A stretch of DNA of 35,356 nt from Actinomycetota bacterium (GTDB lineage: Bacteria > Actinomycetota > Actinomycetes > JACCUZ01): positions 1-35,356 of the forward strand of contig JAVEDI010000106.1 of the NCBI GenBank assembly GCA_030841035.1. The letters are read 5' to 3'. The notes beneath the pieces are model-generated. The model was given only the letters and a program-made list of their open reading frames with translations. It ran no database searches and had not been told where the DNA came from. Shown here piece after piece: positions 1 to 8,145 of this stretch. Made by a program: the position numbers and the translations under genes. Position 1 is the first letter of the stretch; each line of letters starts with the position of its first letter.

Positions 1-396
1 TGGGGCGACCTCGAAGCAGATGGGCACAGTCCAGCTCAGGTCAGTGACTTGATGCACCGCGTCGAGTTCCGCCGGATCGCGCTCAACCAGGATCAGATCC
101 TTGCGCTGGCTCTGCCGCCCAACCCGGTCAAGATGAACGACTCCCGGGCGGCGAAGTACATGCGGTACATGACGACGAGTGCCTTCGCGGATCCGTCCTT
201 CTGTTGGGAGGTAGATGCCCTGACACCACCCCAGATCACTGCCGTGCTCCGCGATGCTCTTACGTCAATGATCGACCAGCAGTCGTGGCAGGCATCTCTC
301 CGCCAGGAAGAGTTGGAGAAGCAGCAGGTGTCTGCTGTGGCGGGGCGATGGGACGAGGTCCAGGCATTCCTGGCCGGCGGCCAACTGCCGACCTGA
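1..396 (+). CDS. TOPRIM-like hypothetical protein, C-terminal part (cut by window edge)
   Basis: The frame is open from base 1 to the stop at 394–396, so an internal ATG at 52 is not the real start; 131 residues are visible. The first residues (GDLEADGHS) resemble the acidic D-x-D region of a TOPRIM domain, and the following IAL…LPPNPVKMNDSRA…WEVDAL…P pattern is like the C-terminus of actinobacterial hypothetical proteins that carry a 'DxDPSG' TOPRIM-type motif. That match is from memory of the family pattern, not a search. The tail is helical and Gln/Glu-rich. Role unknown; enzymes with this fold act on DNA or RNA ends. The N-terminal part lies outside the window. Confidence 0.6.
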   Translation, partial: WGDLEADGHSPAQVSDLMHRVEFRRIALNQDQILALALPPNPVKMNDSRAAKYMRYMTTSAFADPSFCWEVDALTPPQITAVLRDALTSMIDQQSWQASLRQEELEKQQVSAVAGRWDEVQAFLAGGQLPT

Positions 397-561
397 ACGC
401 CTCGCGTAGCGACCAGCGGGCGGCGAGGGCCCGGCTCGTGTAGCCATCATGGTTAGCCTCACGTCATGGTCCGGGGGTGTGTGGCCCTGGCTTTGAGCGC
501 GGTGCTGGGAGGTCCCCGAGCGTGTCGCGGTCGAAGATCTCTGATCTCCGGTAGTCACCGA

Positions 562-573
562 TAGTGTGCTGTC
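562..573 (+). promoter_or_regulatory. Putative -10 box giving a leaderless methyltransferase mRNA
   Basis: TAGTGT (562–567) fits the actinobacterial TANNNT -10 pattern and lies six bases before the GTG at 574, with no Shine-Dalgarno sequence between. A transcript starting 6–8 bases downstream would begin on or next to the start codon. No clear -35 is seen. Inference only. Confidence 0.4.
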
Positions 574-1836
574 GTGCGCAGCCCGAAGCTCGGCGAGGCA
601 TCAGCTCAGCACTATAGGTACTACGCCGGGTACAGCCAGGGCTTCGTCGAGGACATGTTGCACAGGCTCAAGGTGCCGCCTACTGGGCTAGTCGTAGACC
701 CCTGGAACGGTGCTGGGACGACGACCGCAGCAGCCGCAGCTTCGGGACTGTCGGCGGCAGGGTTCGACATCAACCCGGTTGCAGTCCTCATTGGGCGCGC
801 ACGACTCTTGTCGTCTGACGTCGCCGACAGTCTTGTTCCGCTCGCTGTCGAAATCTGTGAGCATGCACGGGCTCAGCCTTGGGAAGCGTCCCCGGACGAC
901 GTGCTCGGTCTGTGGTTCGGGCCAACGTCTATGGATGAGTTGCGCACCCTTGAGCGTGCGATCCACTGCGTCCTCGTGGACGCCAGCACTCAGGACGTAT
1001 CGCCCGTATTCGATCCGTCATTGCCGCAGTCTGGCTTGGCGTCGGTGTTCTACGTCGCAATGTTTCGGGCCGTGCGACAGCTGGCACATCGATACGTGCC
1101 GTCGAACCCGACGTGGATCAAGCAGCCAACCGGCAGGAGGCTGGGCGTGCGGAAATCAGAACTACATGCCGCCTTCGTGAGTGCGGTGCGGCTTACCAGC
1201 CACAACCTACCGAAGCCGCTGTCTTCGCACCTGGCGAGCGGGGTGTCGACGCGTATTTCTCTAGCATCCTCAACGAAATTGCCGCTCAAGGCAAACAGCG
1301 TGCACGCGATAATTGCTTCGCCGCCTTACTGCACAAGGCTGGACTACGTGAAGGCGACGCTGCCGGAGTTGGCGGTCATGGGCTTGACCCACGACGATGT
1401 CCGGAGCTTGCGAGACACGATGATTGGCACACCTACGATGTTTGGGTTAGCCGACCACGGTGGGCCCGAGCGGTGGGGCAGCAAGACGAAAGCGTTGATA
1501 GACGAAGTTGCGGCTCATTCGTCGAAAGCGTCGGCCACCTACTACAAGAAGTATTACTTGCAGTACTTCGGCGGGATGTGGACCTCGCTGGCCGAGCTTC
1601 GGCGGGTTGTGAAGCCAGGTCGCTCAGCGGTGATGGTCGTGCAGGACTCCTACTACAAGGACGTGCACGTGGACTTGCCGGCGTTGATCGGCGACATGAG
1701 CGAGAGGGCCGGCTGGGCGAGCTGGGAGCGGCTCGACTTCAAGGTTCCGCGAACGATGGCCGCGATCCATCCTGGGTCTCGCCGCTACCGTCAGGACTTT
1801 CGCGCGGTGGAGAGCGCTGTGATCCTCCACAAGTAG
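574..1836 (+). CDS. Orphan DNA methyltransferase (N6-adenine/N4-cytosine type)
   Basis: 420 aa. A motif-X-like segment near residues 15–30 is followed by SAM-binding motif I (VDPWNGAGTT, 41–50), whose acidic D-x-N-P end follows at 65–68. The catalytic motif IV is ASPPYCTRLDYV at about 248–259; an S/D-P-P-Y tetrad marks amino-methyltransferases that modify the exocyclic amine of adenine or cytosine. About 180 residues separate motifs I and IV and may hold the target-recognition region, giving an alpha-like X–I–TRD–IV order. The GTG start has no ribosome-binding site but sits just behind a -10-like box. No restriction endonuclease is visible beside it, so it is either solitary, part of an unrecognised modification-based system with 1967–3679, or an anti-restriction enzyme of the element. 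Target sequence unknown. Confidence 0.85.
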   Translation: MRSPKLGEASAQHYRYYAGYSQGFVEDMLHRLKVPPTGLVVDPWNGAGTTTAAAAASGLSAAGFDINPVAVLIGRARLLSSDVADSLVPLAVEICEHARAQPWEASPDDVLGLWFGPTSMDELRTLERAIHCVLVDASTQDVSPVFDPSLPQSGLASVFYVAMFRAVRQLAHRYVPSNPTWIKQPTGRRLGVRKSELHAAFVSAVRLTSHNLPKPLSSHLASGVSTRISLASSTKLPLKANSVHAIIASPPYCTRLDYVKATLPELAVMGLTHDDVRSLRDTMIGTPTMFGLADHGGPERWGSKTKALIDEVAAHSSKASATYYKKYYLQYFGGMWTSLAELRRVVKPGRSAVMVVQDSYYKDVHVDLPALIGDMSERAGWASWERLDFKVPRTMAAIHPGSRRYRQDFRAVESAVILHK

Positions 1837-1966
1837 CCGCTCCGACACGCCGGGTTTGGTTGCCCCTTGTCAACTTGGGGCTCGATGGCTTACCGTCACT
1901 CTCGTTGCGCTGCTACCACCGCCGGAAATTCCGTCGGTACGTCCAGCGAGCAGAATAGAGGCAGTC

Positions 1967-2731
1967 ATGTCCACTGCGACTGACGTCCCATTTGAGGCTC
2001 CGACAGGGAGCTACACCTTCCAGGTCACCGATGTTCCTGACATCGAGGTCGACCCCGAAGAGGTTGCCCGGATTGCGATCTACGCGACCCGGGGCTGGAC
2101 TCGGGAAGACAAGAACGGCCGGATCGTGCCGGACGACGAGGCGGCGAAGAACTTCGTCTACGCCTACATGCGCGACAACGTCGTCGTGAACTCCGAATCA
2201 GACATTGTCGATGACGGCGTCAGCGACGCCGACATTTACGCCAAGACCTTCCCTCGCACGCCGGGTGCCACTGCCGAGCCGGTCGACGATGCGCAGTTCT
2301 CGGCCTACAAGACCGTCTTGCGCAAGCTCTGGCAGTACGCGGGCACGAGCATTCGTGCCCACTGCCAGGAGACGGCCGAGATGGAGGGGTTGGACTACGT
2401 GATGTGCGAGAAGAAGGTCTATCGCGCGTCACGCGACGTTTCCACTGGCACGGGTGCACCGAAGCAGGTCAACGTTCGGTTCTTCACGTCGAACGCCGAC
2501 CTGATCTTCCAGCTCAGCTCACAGCCGGCGGCGGCCAAGCTCGTCAAGGTCGCCGAGGAGACGGCGAAGCACCTCCTTATGAACACCACGCGTCACCCTG
2601 AGCTGGCATCACGCGTGGCGAAGGAGACGCAGTTGGCCATGAAGCGGTCGGCTGCCAGCCTCGCCCCGGTCACGTCGGCTAAGAAGGCCACCGCAGATGC
2701 CAGCGATGGCGACGACAACAGCGACAACTAG
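1967..2731 (+). CDS. Hypothetical protein, first gene of an unknown two-gene operon
   Basis: 254 aa. The ATG at 1967 was chosen over upstream in-frame starts because a purine-rich AGAGG lies just before it. The protein is not recognised. The N-terminal half is acidic, a helical and aromatic middle follows (around KTVLRKLWQYAG), and the last ~35 residues are a low-complexity Ser/Ala/Lys/Asp tail that is probably disordered. No transmembrane segment, signal peptide or catalytic motif stands out. Its stop is three bases before the next start, so the two are very likely co-translated. It follows the methyltransferase by 130 bp and may or may not share its transcript. Confidence 0.8.
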   Translation: MSTATDVPFEAPTGSYTFQVTDVPDIEVDPEEVARIAIYATRGWTREDKNGRIVPDDEAAKNFVYAYMRDNVVVNSESDIVDDGVSDADIYAKTFPRTPGATAEPVDDAQFSAYKTVLRKLWQYAGTSIRAHCQETAEMEGLDYVMCEKKVYRASRDVSTGTGAPKQVNVRFFTSNADLIFQLSSQPAAAKLVKVAEETAKHLLMNTTRHPELASRVAKETQLAMKRSAASLAPVTSAKKATADASDGDDNSDN

Positions 2732-2734
2732 TTC

Positions 2735-3679
2735 ATGTCCGACTGGACAATGCTGGTCGAGGCGGGTCGCGGCATCATTGCCGCGTCCCGGCTCGGCGGC
2801 CCCGCTGTCGTCGCTCGTGGCCCTCAGGACGAGAAGTTCGCCCTCGGGGATCTTTTGGCTGGTCTTGAGGGCGCCGACGAACTTGACGACGACCAGCTTA
2901 ACGAGCTTGCCCGAGAGATCGGCCCCGGCCTGACTGGTGGAAACCTTAAGTCGTACCGCGAAGTGGCCCGGGCGTGGCCTGCGGAGCAGCGTGTCGAGGC
3001 GAGCTGGACAACGCACCGGACGTTGATGAAGGCACCCAACCGGTTTGAGTTGATCACGCCCGGCATGACGCTGCGTGGCGCGCAGCGCGCATACGGGAAG
3101 ACGCCGGCCGACACGGAGCACCCGTCTCGCTGGCCGCTGGAGCGGCGGGTCGATTATCTGATCACGCAGTTGCAAGACCCTCCAACGGCAAAGGCTGTGC
3201 GTGAGCAGGTCGAGGGTCGTAAGTTTGCGCGAGCTGCGCGAGCTGCGTCTCGCGCGGTCGAGGAGGAGCGCAGTGCGGAGTACCGGGAGGCTCTGCGCGA
3301 GCTTCGAGAGGCCCGCGACGCGAAGCATCCGGAGCGTGCGGTCTACGACGCGATCTTCAAGTTGCGGGATGCTCGCGAGTACGTTCGCGCTGTCGGCAGG
3401 GCCAGCGCAGATGTGCACTCGTTCATGCCGGATCACCGCAAGCCCGATGTCGTGGCGGCCGTACGTGATCTTGCGCTCGGGGCCATTGAGGTGCTCGGCG
3501 CCTTGAGCGCGAACGACCCGGGGGTTTCGTCCCAAGCATTGAAGGATGTCCTTGACGGCTTGAGTTCACCCAACAAGACCAACGAGTCGGCCAACTTTGA
3601 CGGTACGGTCGACAGCCAATGGCAGGAGACCGACACAAGGCCGTCGGACGGCACGGTCCTGCACGGCGAGTTGGTATAG
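2735..3679 (+). CDS. DUF6192-like, ParB/HTH-type putative DNA-binding protein
   Basis: 314 aa. A segment at about residues 70–115 (YREVARAWP-E-R…W-THRTLM-AP-R) resembles the helix-turn-helix-containing stretch of streptomycete DUF6192 proteins, which look like the DNA-binding part of ParB/KorB. The match is by pattern only. Residues ~145–235 are highly charged and helical (runs of Arg, Glu, Ala) and could form a coiled coil; the C-terminus is Asp/Thr/Ser-rich. It starts three bases after the preceding stop and ends ahead of a strong terminator, so 1967–3679 is one unit. A role in recognising DNA for its partner protein is plausible but unproven. Confidence 0.75.
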   Translation: MSDWTMLVEAGRGIIAASRLGGPAVVARGPQDEKFALGDLLAGLEGADELDDDQLNELAREIGPGLTGGNLKSYREVARAWPAEQRVEASWTTHRTLMKAPNRFELITPGMTLRGAQRAYGKTPADTEHPSRWPLERRVDYLITQLQDPPTAKAVREQVEGRKFARAARAASRAVEEERSAEYREALRELREARDAKHPERAVYDAIFKLRDAREYVRAVGRASADVHSFMPDHRKPDVVAAVRDLALGAIEVLGALSANDPGVSSQALKDVLDGLSSPNKTNESANFDGTVDSQWQETDTRPSDGTVLHGELV

Positions 3680-3760
3680 CCAACCCACAAACTCGGCTGG
3701 TCGGTTTCTCCACTGGACGCATTGCGCGTTCCTTTTCGACAAACCACCGCCTGAGAAAGA

Positions 3761-3796
3761 GAAGGGAGGCCTCAGCGGAGGCCTCCCTTTCTCCTC
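3761..3796 (+). terminator. Strong intrinsic terminator
   Basis: A perfect 12-bp stem (AAGGGAGGCCTC / GAGGCCTCCCTT) with loop AGCG is followed by a pyrimidine tract (TCTCCTC). It lies between the end of the two-gene operon and the SIR2 gene at 3834, so the SIR2 gene probably has its own promoter or depends on read-through. Confidence 0.85.
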
Positions 3797-3833
3797 GGAG
3801 TGCTCGTGACTCGTCACCTGTCGGAGGTTCACC

Positions 3834-5600
3834 GTGTTCGACGCTCGCATCAGTCTTGCGACCGCACTCCATTCCCAACCTGGGGTTTATGCACTCCTAC
3901 TCGGTTCGGGAACGTCCACCGGGGTCGGCGTCCCGACCGGGTGGGGTGTGGTACAGGCGCTGGTCGCACAAGCTGCGGCCGCATCGGGCGATGAGGTACC
4001 ACCTGACCTCGATCCCGAAGCTTGGTGGCTCGAACACGGGGATGGTCAGCCCTTGGGCTATTCCCGTCTACTAGAGGCACTTGCCAGCACTCCGGCAGCT
4101 CGTCGAGCGTTGCTGGCGGCGTTTTTCGAGCCGTCAGAGGATGAGCGTGTGGCCGGAGTAAAGGTTCCAGGAGCGGCCCACAAGGCCATCGCGGCTCTGG
4201 TCCGACGCGGTGCCGTCAAACTCATCTTGACGACCAACTTTGATCGGCTCATCGAGCAAGCGCTAGAAGCAGAGGGCATCTTCCCGCAGGTCGTTGCAGG
4301 TCCTAGTGCGGTCGAAGGGATGGAGCCACTTGCGCACGCACGGTGCACGATCATCAAGCTGCACGGTGACTACGCTCGAATTGATCAGCTCAACACGGCG
4401 GAAGAGTTGAGCCAGTACGACGACGCCCTCAAGGGCTTGCTCGATCGAGTTCTTGACGAGTATGGGCTGGTTATCAACGGCTGGTCCGGCGAATGGGACC
4501 ACGCTCTCGTCGCGGCCATCGAAGGCACGCGTTCTCGCCGCTACCCGCTGTTCTGGGCCGCCTACGGGCAGGTGGGCGACTCTGCCGCACGGCTGATCGC
4601 ACAGCATCGAGCGCATGTGATTGCGGGTGCTTCAGCCGACCAGTTCTTTCCAGACCTTCTGCAGCGAGTCGAGGCGCTCGATGTTTTGGCCGATCCGCCG
4701 CTGACGAAAGCACTGGCCATCGCCAGACTTAAGCGGGCTCTTCCCGATCCGATCAGACACATCGAACTGCGCGGCCTTCTCGACACGGAGGTTGGCCGAG
4801 TGCGGAAGTATCTCGCCACTCGTGCGCGTCTGGCACCCGCGATGGACGGCGAGACGCAACAGGCGGAGCACGATGAGATCCGCGCGCATTGCGACACGCT
4901 GCTCAACCTCTTGGCTGTCGGTGTGTCTCTCGATCGAGACCGGCAACACACCGACCTGTGGGTCTGGGTTGTCGAACAGTTGATGCGAGCACGTCGGCAG
5001 GCCGATGGCACATTCCACGAGTTCTGGGTGAACCTCGATCACTATCCGGCGCTGCTCGCGCTGAAGTCCGCAGGCATGGCGGCTGTGGCTGCCGGCCACG
5101 ATGACGTCTTGCTTCGACTCCTTCGACAGCCCACGTGGCGAGATCGGACCCGTGCGGAACGAGAGACGGCGGCGCTGGACGCGCTCCACGACTACCGAGT
5201 TCTAGAGCATGACGTCATCAACAGCTTTCCCAGGTGGGGCACAACCAACTGGCTCTATCCGCGCAGCCGGCTCCTCAAGGACGAGCTGCGACCCGTCCTT
5301 CTGCCGCTTGTTGGCGACGAGGAATCATTCATTCAGCTTTATAACCGGACTGAGTACCGGATCGCGCTTGCCCAGTGGATGTTCTCCGTGCGAAGCGGTT
5401 ATCGCGTGGCGCCTGGAGAGTTCATCGGTGAGTGGCAATGGGACAACGAAGACAACCTGACGTGGGAGACAGACTTCCGTGAGCACGCCGACCGGCAGGT
5501 GTGGGGCTGGGAGCCCGTGGCTGAGTCCGATGCTGACACGTTTAGTGACAGCTTGAGGCAGATGGCGGAGGCACTGAAGAAGAGTCGCCGCTGGGGTTAG
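3834..5600 (+). CDS. SIR2-family protein, putative anti-phage NADase effector
   Basis: 588 aa. The N-terminal ~250 residues have the SIR2 signature: a glycine-rich NAD-binding loop LLGSGTSTGVGVP (22–34), TTNFD with the conserved Asn at 135, KLHGDY with the conserved His at 177, and NGWSGEWD at 215–222. The remaining ~330 residues are mostly helical and unrecognised, the usual place for a sensor or oligomerisation region. GGAGG (3824–3828) seven bases before the GTG supports the start. Prokaryotic SIR2 proteins of this layout (ThsA, DSR1/2, SIR2-HerA, SIR2-APAZ) destroy NAD+ on phage infection, and its place on an integrative element next to another SIR2-fold gene fits that. It could be a stand-alone system; no HerA, Argonaute or TIR partner is adjacent. 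Confidence 0.88.
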   Translation: MFDARISLATALHSQPGVYALLLGSGTSTGVGVPTGWGVVQALVAQAAAASGDEVPPDLDPEAWWLEHGDGQPLGYSRLLEALASTPAARRALLAAFFEPSEDERVAGVKVPGAAHKAIAALVRRGAVKLILTTNFDRLIEQALEAEGIFPQVVAGPSAVEGMEPLAHARCTIIKLHGDYARIDQLNTAEELSQYDDALKGLLDRVLDEYGLVINGWSGEWDHALVAAIEGTRSRRYPLFWAAYGQVGDSAARLIAQHRAHVIAGASADQFFPDLLQRVEALDVLADPPLTKALAIARLKRALPDPIRHIELRGLLDTEVGRVRKYLATRARLAPAMDGETQQAEHDEIRAHCDTLLNLLAVGVSLDRDRQHTDLWVWVVEQLMRARRQADGTFHEFWVNLDHYPALLALKSAGMAAVAAGHDDVLLRLLRQPTWRDRTRAERETAALDALHDYRVLEHDVINSFPRWGTTNWLYPRSRLLKDELRPVLLPLVGDEESFIQLYNRTEYRIALAQWMFSVRSGYRVAPGEFIGEWQWDNEDNLTWETDFREHADRQVWGWEPVAESDADTFSDSLRQMAEALKKSRRWG

Positions 5601-5937
5601 ATCGAGCCTGCAAATGAGCGTATGGCAGCCGTCACCCGGCCAGCGTGGGCATGCTCCCGGCCACGGTCAGACTGCGCTGGCTTCCCGGTGGGGGGAGGCG
5701 GGGTGATGAACTCCAAGCTTGCTCCATGGGGCACGTACGGGACCTCAACGATCACTTGTGGGAAGTGCGCAACAGCAGTTCAGCTCCCAGGCTGAGTAGA
5801 AGCTTGAAAGTCTGTAGCCAGGTACGAGGAGTTGACGAGCACCCCGTCCGAAGAAGTGCGTAGCCGCCGCCGAGCTGGATATATCCCCGAGAGCGTGCGT
5901 CACCGTGCGACGAGTCTGACGTCAGGCACGCTGTTCG
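5601..5937. other. Intergenic region between the two SIR2-fold genes
   Basis: 337 bp between convergent genes with no convincing long gene. It contains a tiny ORF at 5706–5795 behind a purine-rich stretch, and the 10-bp palindrome CTGACGTCAG (5916–5925) inside a wider inverted repeat AGCGTGC…GCACGCT (about 5891–5932). The latter could be a terminator for one of the two genes. The function of the rest is not apparent. Confidence 0.5.
5706..5795 (+). CDS. Possible 29-aa CxxC micro-protein
   Basis: Begins MNSKLAPWGTYG and contains a single C-x2-C (TCGKC). It is preceded by a strong purine run (GGGGGGAGGCGGGGTG) in which a GTG at 5703 could also start the frame. Length alone gives no support; the ribosome-binding site is the only evidence. 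It lies between two putative defence genes, where small regulators or antitoxins are sometimes found. Confidence 0.25.
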   Translation: MNSKLAPWGTYGTSTITCGKCATAVQLPG

Positions 5938-6987
5938 CTACCGCCAGACATGCGCACTCGCGGTGTCGTAGAAAACCAGGTGCAGCTTTCGTCCGTTGTT
6001 CCTCTCTCGCCGCCGCTTGATCCGTCTGGCGCGACTCATGAAGTCTTCGTTGGCGTTGCTGTCCGGATCCCCGTGGACGCTGACGTACAGCGCGGCGACT
6101 TTTGATTCCTGCGCTTCAAGGACCTCGACGATGTGGCTGTCGTTGCTCGAGAGTGACATGCCGTGAATGAACAGGGACCCTGACAGCTCGGAGAGCTTGC
6201 GACGGCATCGGCGAAGGTAGGCGCTTGCTTCAATGCTCGCCATCTTCTGCTCTGACTTGCCCTCGGTCACAAGGCGCGGGTAGTGGCCAGATGTGATTCG
6301 CTCGCGGATCTGATCGATGAGCGGATCGGCCAACCCGTACTTGAGCTTGTGAAGCTTCCGGTCGGGCTCGCGAAAGTAGTGCAGGGCTCCGTGCAGGTAG
6401 AAGATTCGCTGCGTGCCTTGAGTGGGCCTGGACTTCCAGATCAGCTCGTGCGGGCCTTGGTATGTCGGCCACTCAAAGCCGTCCGTCGCCGACACGATAT
6501 GCGCGCTCCCGGCGCTGCGGTTGACAACCCAGTAGAGAAGGAGGTCGTAGTTAACTGTGAAGATCTGCAGGAAGTTGGATAGAAATGCGCGTGCTTGCTC
6601 CGCCTCCGTGTCGGTGACGTCCTGCGCTCTGTTGGGATGACGTAGCGCCAGGACATCAGCCAGCCCGTTCTTGACGACGTTCGCATCCCAGCGCAATGTC
6701 TCAGAGAGTTCTGGGTCGGAGGCTTCGTAAAGGTCCGCAAGATCGGCGGCGGAGTTGAGGTGTTCTATCACTGTCTCGAAGTCGGTCGTAGCGAGCGCCT
6801 CGAATAGCTCTTCCTTGGAAACGCTCAGATCCCCGAGCTCGGCCTCGTCGAAGAGGCTTTCGTAGTGAAAGACAGCACGTTTCCAGCCAATGCTGAATCC
6901 GTTGCCGAGTAGCACGCTCTTTGGTCCGTCACGCCCATCGCTGTCGGCTAACGCTTGCTTGAACTTAACGACATCGGACTTTGCCAT
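5938..6987 (-). CDS. DUF4917 SIR2-fold protein
   Basis: 349 aa. It carries the diverged SIR2 pattern of DUF4917: LLGNGFSIGW (26–35) as the nucleotide loop, TVNYD with Asn at 146, YLHGAL with His at 199, and GMSLSSND (276–283) near the C-terminus. The whole length is the family domain; no extra effector or membrane region is seen. Known family members are uncharacterised or found in defence islands, so NAD-related activity is inferred from fold. It faces the SIR2 gene tail-to-tail and is divergent from the zinc-knuckle gene at 7109. The ATG at 6987 has no Shine-Dalgarno sequence but lies six bases after a TAGCGT box. Confidence 0.85.
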   Translation of the reverse strand: MAKSDVVKFKQALADSDGRDGPKSVLLGNGFSIGWKRAVFHYESLFDEAELGDLSVSKEELFEALATTDFETVIEHLNSAADLADLYEASDPELSETLRWDANVVKNGLADVLALRHPNRAQDVTDTEAEQARAFLSNFLQIFTVNYDLLLYWVVNRSAGSAHIVSATDGFEWPTYQGPHELIWKSRPTQGTQRIFYLHGALHYFREPDRKLHKLKYGLADPLIDQIRERITSGHYPRLVTEGKSEQKMASIEASAYLRRCRRKLSELSGSLFIHGMSLSSNDSHIVEVLEAQESKVAALYVSVHGDPDSNANEDFMSRARRIKRRRERNNGRKLHLVFYDTASAHVWR

Positions 6988-6999
6988 GGTCTGACGCTA
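6988..6999 (-). promoter_or_regulatory. Putative -10 box for a leaderless DUF4917 mRNA
   Basis: On the minus strand TAGCGT (6999–6994) lies six bases before the ATG at 6987, the same geometry as for the methyltransferase at 574. No clear -35. Inference. Confidence 0.35.
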
Positions 7000-7108
7000 G
7001 GACTGTCGGAACACCCGCGCGTGGGTTTCGTTGGATCGATCCTTGCCAACTCCCCGAAGACCGCGCCAGTAGCGTGGTCGCAAGGCCTCGCTCCCGAAGG
7101 CCTCGGGT

Positions 7109-8068
7109 GTGTCCCGTAGGTCGCGAGCACCGTGCAGCATCGACGACTGCTCGACCATCACCGTCGCTCGCGGCCTGTGCGACCGCCACTACCGGCGCTG
7201 GCTCTTGAGCGGCGATCCGCTCGTCACGCCGACCGGCAAGCTACCGCCGCGCCCACCGGGCGAGCAGTGCTGGATTGAGGGCTGCCTTCGCGGGTTCAAG
7301 GCCAAGGGCATGTGCAAGTTGCACTATGAGCGCAGCCGCCGAACCGGCAGCCCGCTCTCTCGGTCCTGGTCGCGACCGCCGCCGGGTCAGCCGCAGTGCA
7401 GCGTCGAGGGTTGCACGGGCGAGTTCGCAGCCAAGGGCATGTGTTCCGTTCACTATCAGCGCTCGCGAAGAAGGGGCGAGCTGCCCACCGGCCCAACACC
7501 TGCAGCGGACCGCAAGACAAAGCCGCTAGCGAGGTCGAGCGACATCCGTCCCGAAGCCTCGGTCGTGCTCTCTGACGTTCCGACAGTTCGTATCTGCGAG
7601 GTCGACGGCTGCGATGGCGAGTTCAAGGCTCGCGGTTGGTGTCGTCGCCACTATCAGGCATGGCTCGTAACCGGGTCGGCAGACAACGCTCCACCTGCGC
7701 GCCCGCCGTACGTCCGAACAGCGTGCTCGGTCGACGGCTGCGACACCATCTCCGCGGCGCGCGGCTGGTGCGACCTGCATATGCAGCGTTGGCGCCGAAC
7801 CGGCGATCCTCTGGTTGTTCATCGGCCTCCACCGCCGCCGCGCAACGGCGGGCCAGCTCCTCCGACGGTTCTCGTGCCCAAGCCCGCCGCGCAACGTCCA
7901 GAGTGCGCGATCGAGGGTTGTACGCAGCCCGTCAAGACCCGGCAGTGGTGCGGGCGGCACTACAACCGGTGGCTAGCCACGGGTGATCCGTGCACTCCCT
8001 ACCAGCGCGTGCCCGCAGTGCCTCCGATCACCAGCCGCCTGAGTGTGCAATCTGTCGACGGCACGTGA
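7109..8068 (+). pseudogene. Zinc-knuckle array protein, N-terminal part (interrupted by IS21)
   Basis: The frame from GTG 7109 encodes six copies of C-x4-C-x9-C-x2-H: Cys/His sets at residues 9/14/24/27, 54/59/69/72, 97/102/112/115, 163/168/178/181, 206/211/221/224 and 266/271/281/284. Each copy has the form C-[SAEW]-[VI]-[DE]-G-C…G-W/M-C-x2-H-Y, then Arg-rich residues, a T-G-D-P turn and a Pro-rich linker. Each knuckle probably binds one zinc; Arg-rich flanks suggest nucleic-acid binding. An IS21-family element follows position 8052; the last few codons and stop of this frame are IS sequence. The seventh repeat resumes at 10274, but its first Cys codon (8044–8046) is in a different frame, so a -1/+2 shift also lies between 7985 and 8041. 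Whether the six-knuckle product is still made is unknown. Confidence 0.8.
8048..8052. repeat. IS21 target-site duplication, left copy (CAATC)
   Basis: CAATC directly precedes the left end of the insertion and recurs directly after the right end at 10269–10273. Confidence 0.9.
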
Positions 8069-8106
8069 AAACTGACCCCCTGACGGCGCTGGAAAGTTGA
8101 CCCTCT
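8053..8106. repeat. IS21 left-end transposase-binding repeats (L1, L2)
   Basis: Two copies of a TGAAAAnTGACCC-like motif: L1 inside 8053–8080 and L2 (GGAAAGTTGACCCTCT) at 8091–8106. Multiple terminal repeats are typical of IS21-type ends and bind IstA. Confidence 0.75.
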
Positions 8107-8145
8107 CCCGACACCCTGGCTCTAGGCGAGCTGGGGAGGGAGCAG

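Noticed and set aside
1113-1958. 281-codon plus-strand frame overlapping the methyltransferase
   Set aside because: Out-of-frame shadow; the methyltransferase frame carries motifs I and IV and continues through.
2609-3535. 308-codon minus-strand open frame
   Set aside because: Antisense to the DUF6192-like gene, whose short spacing to its partner, residue pattern and terminator support the plus strand.
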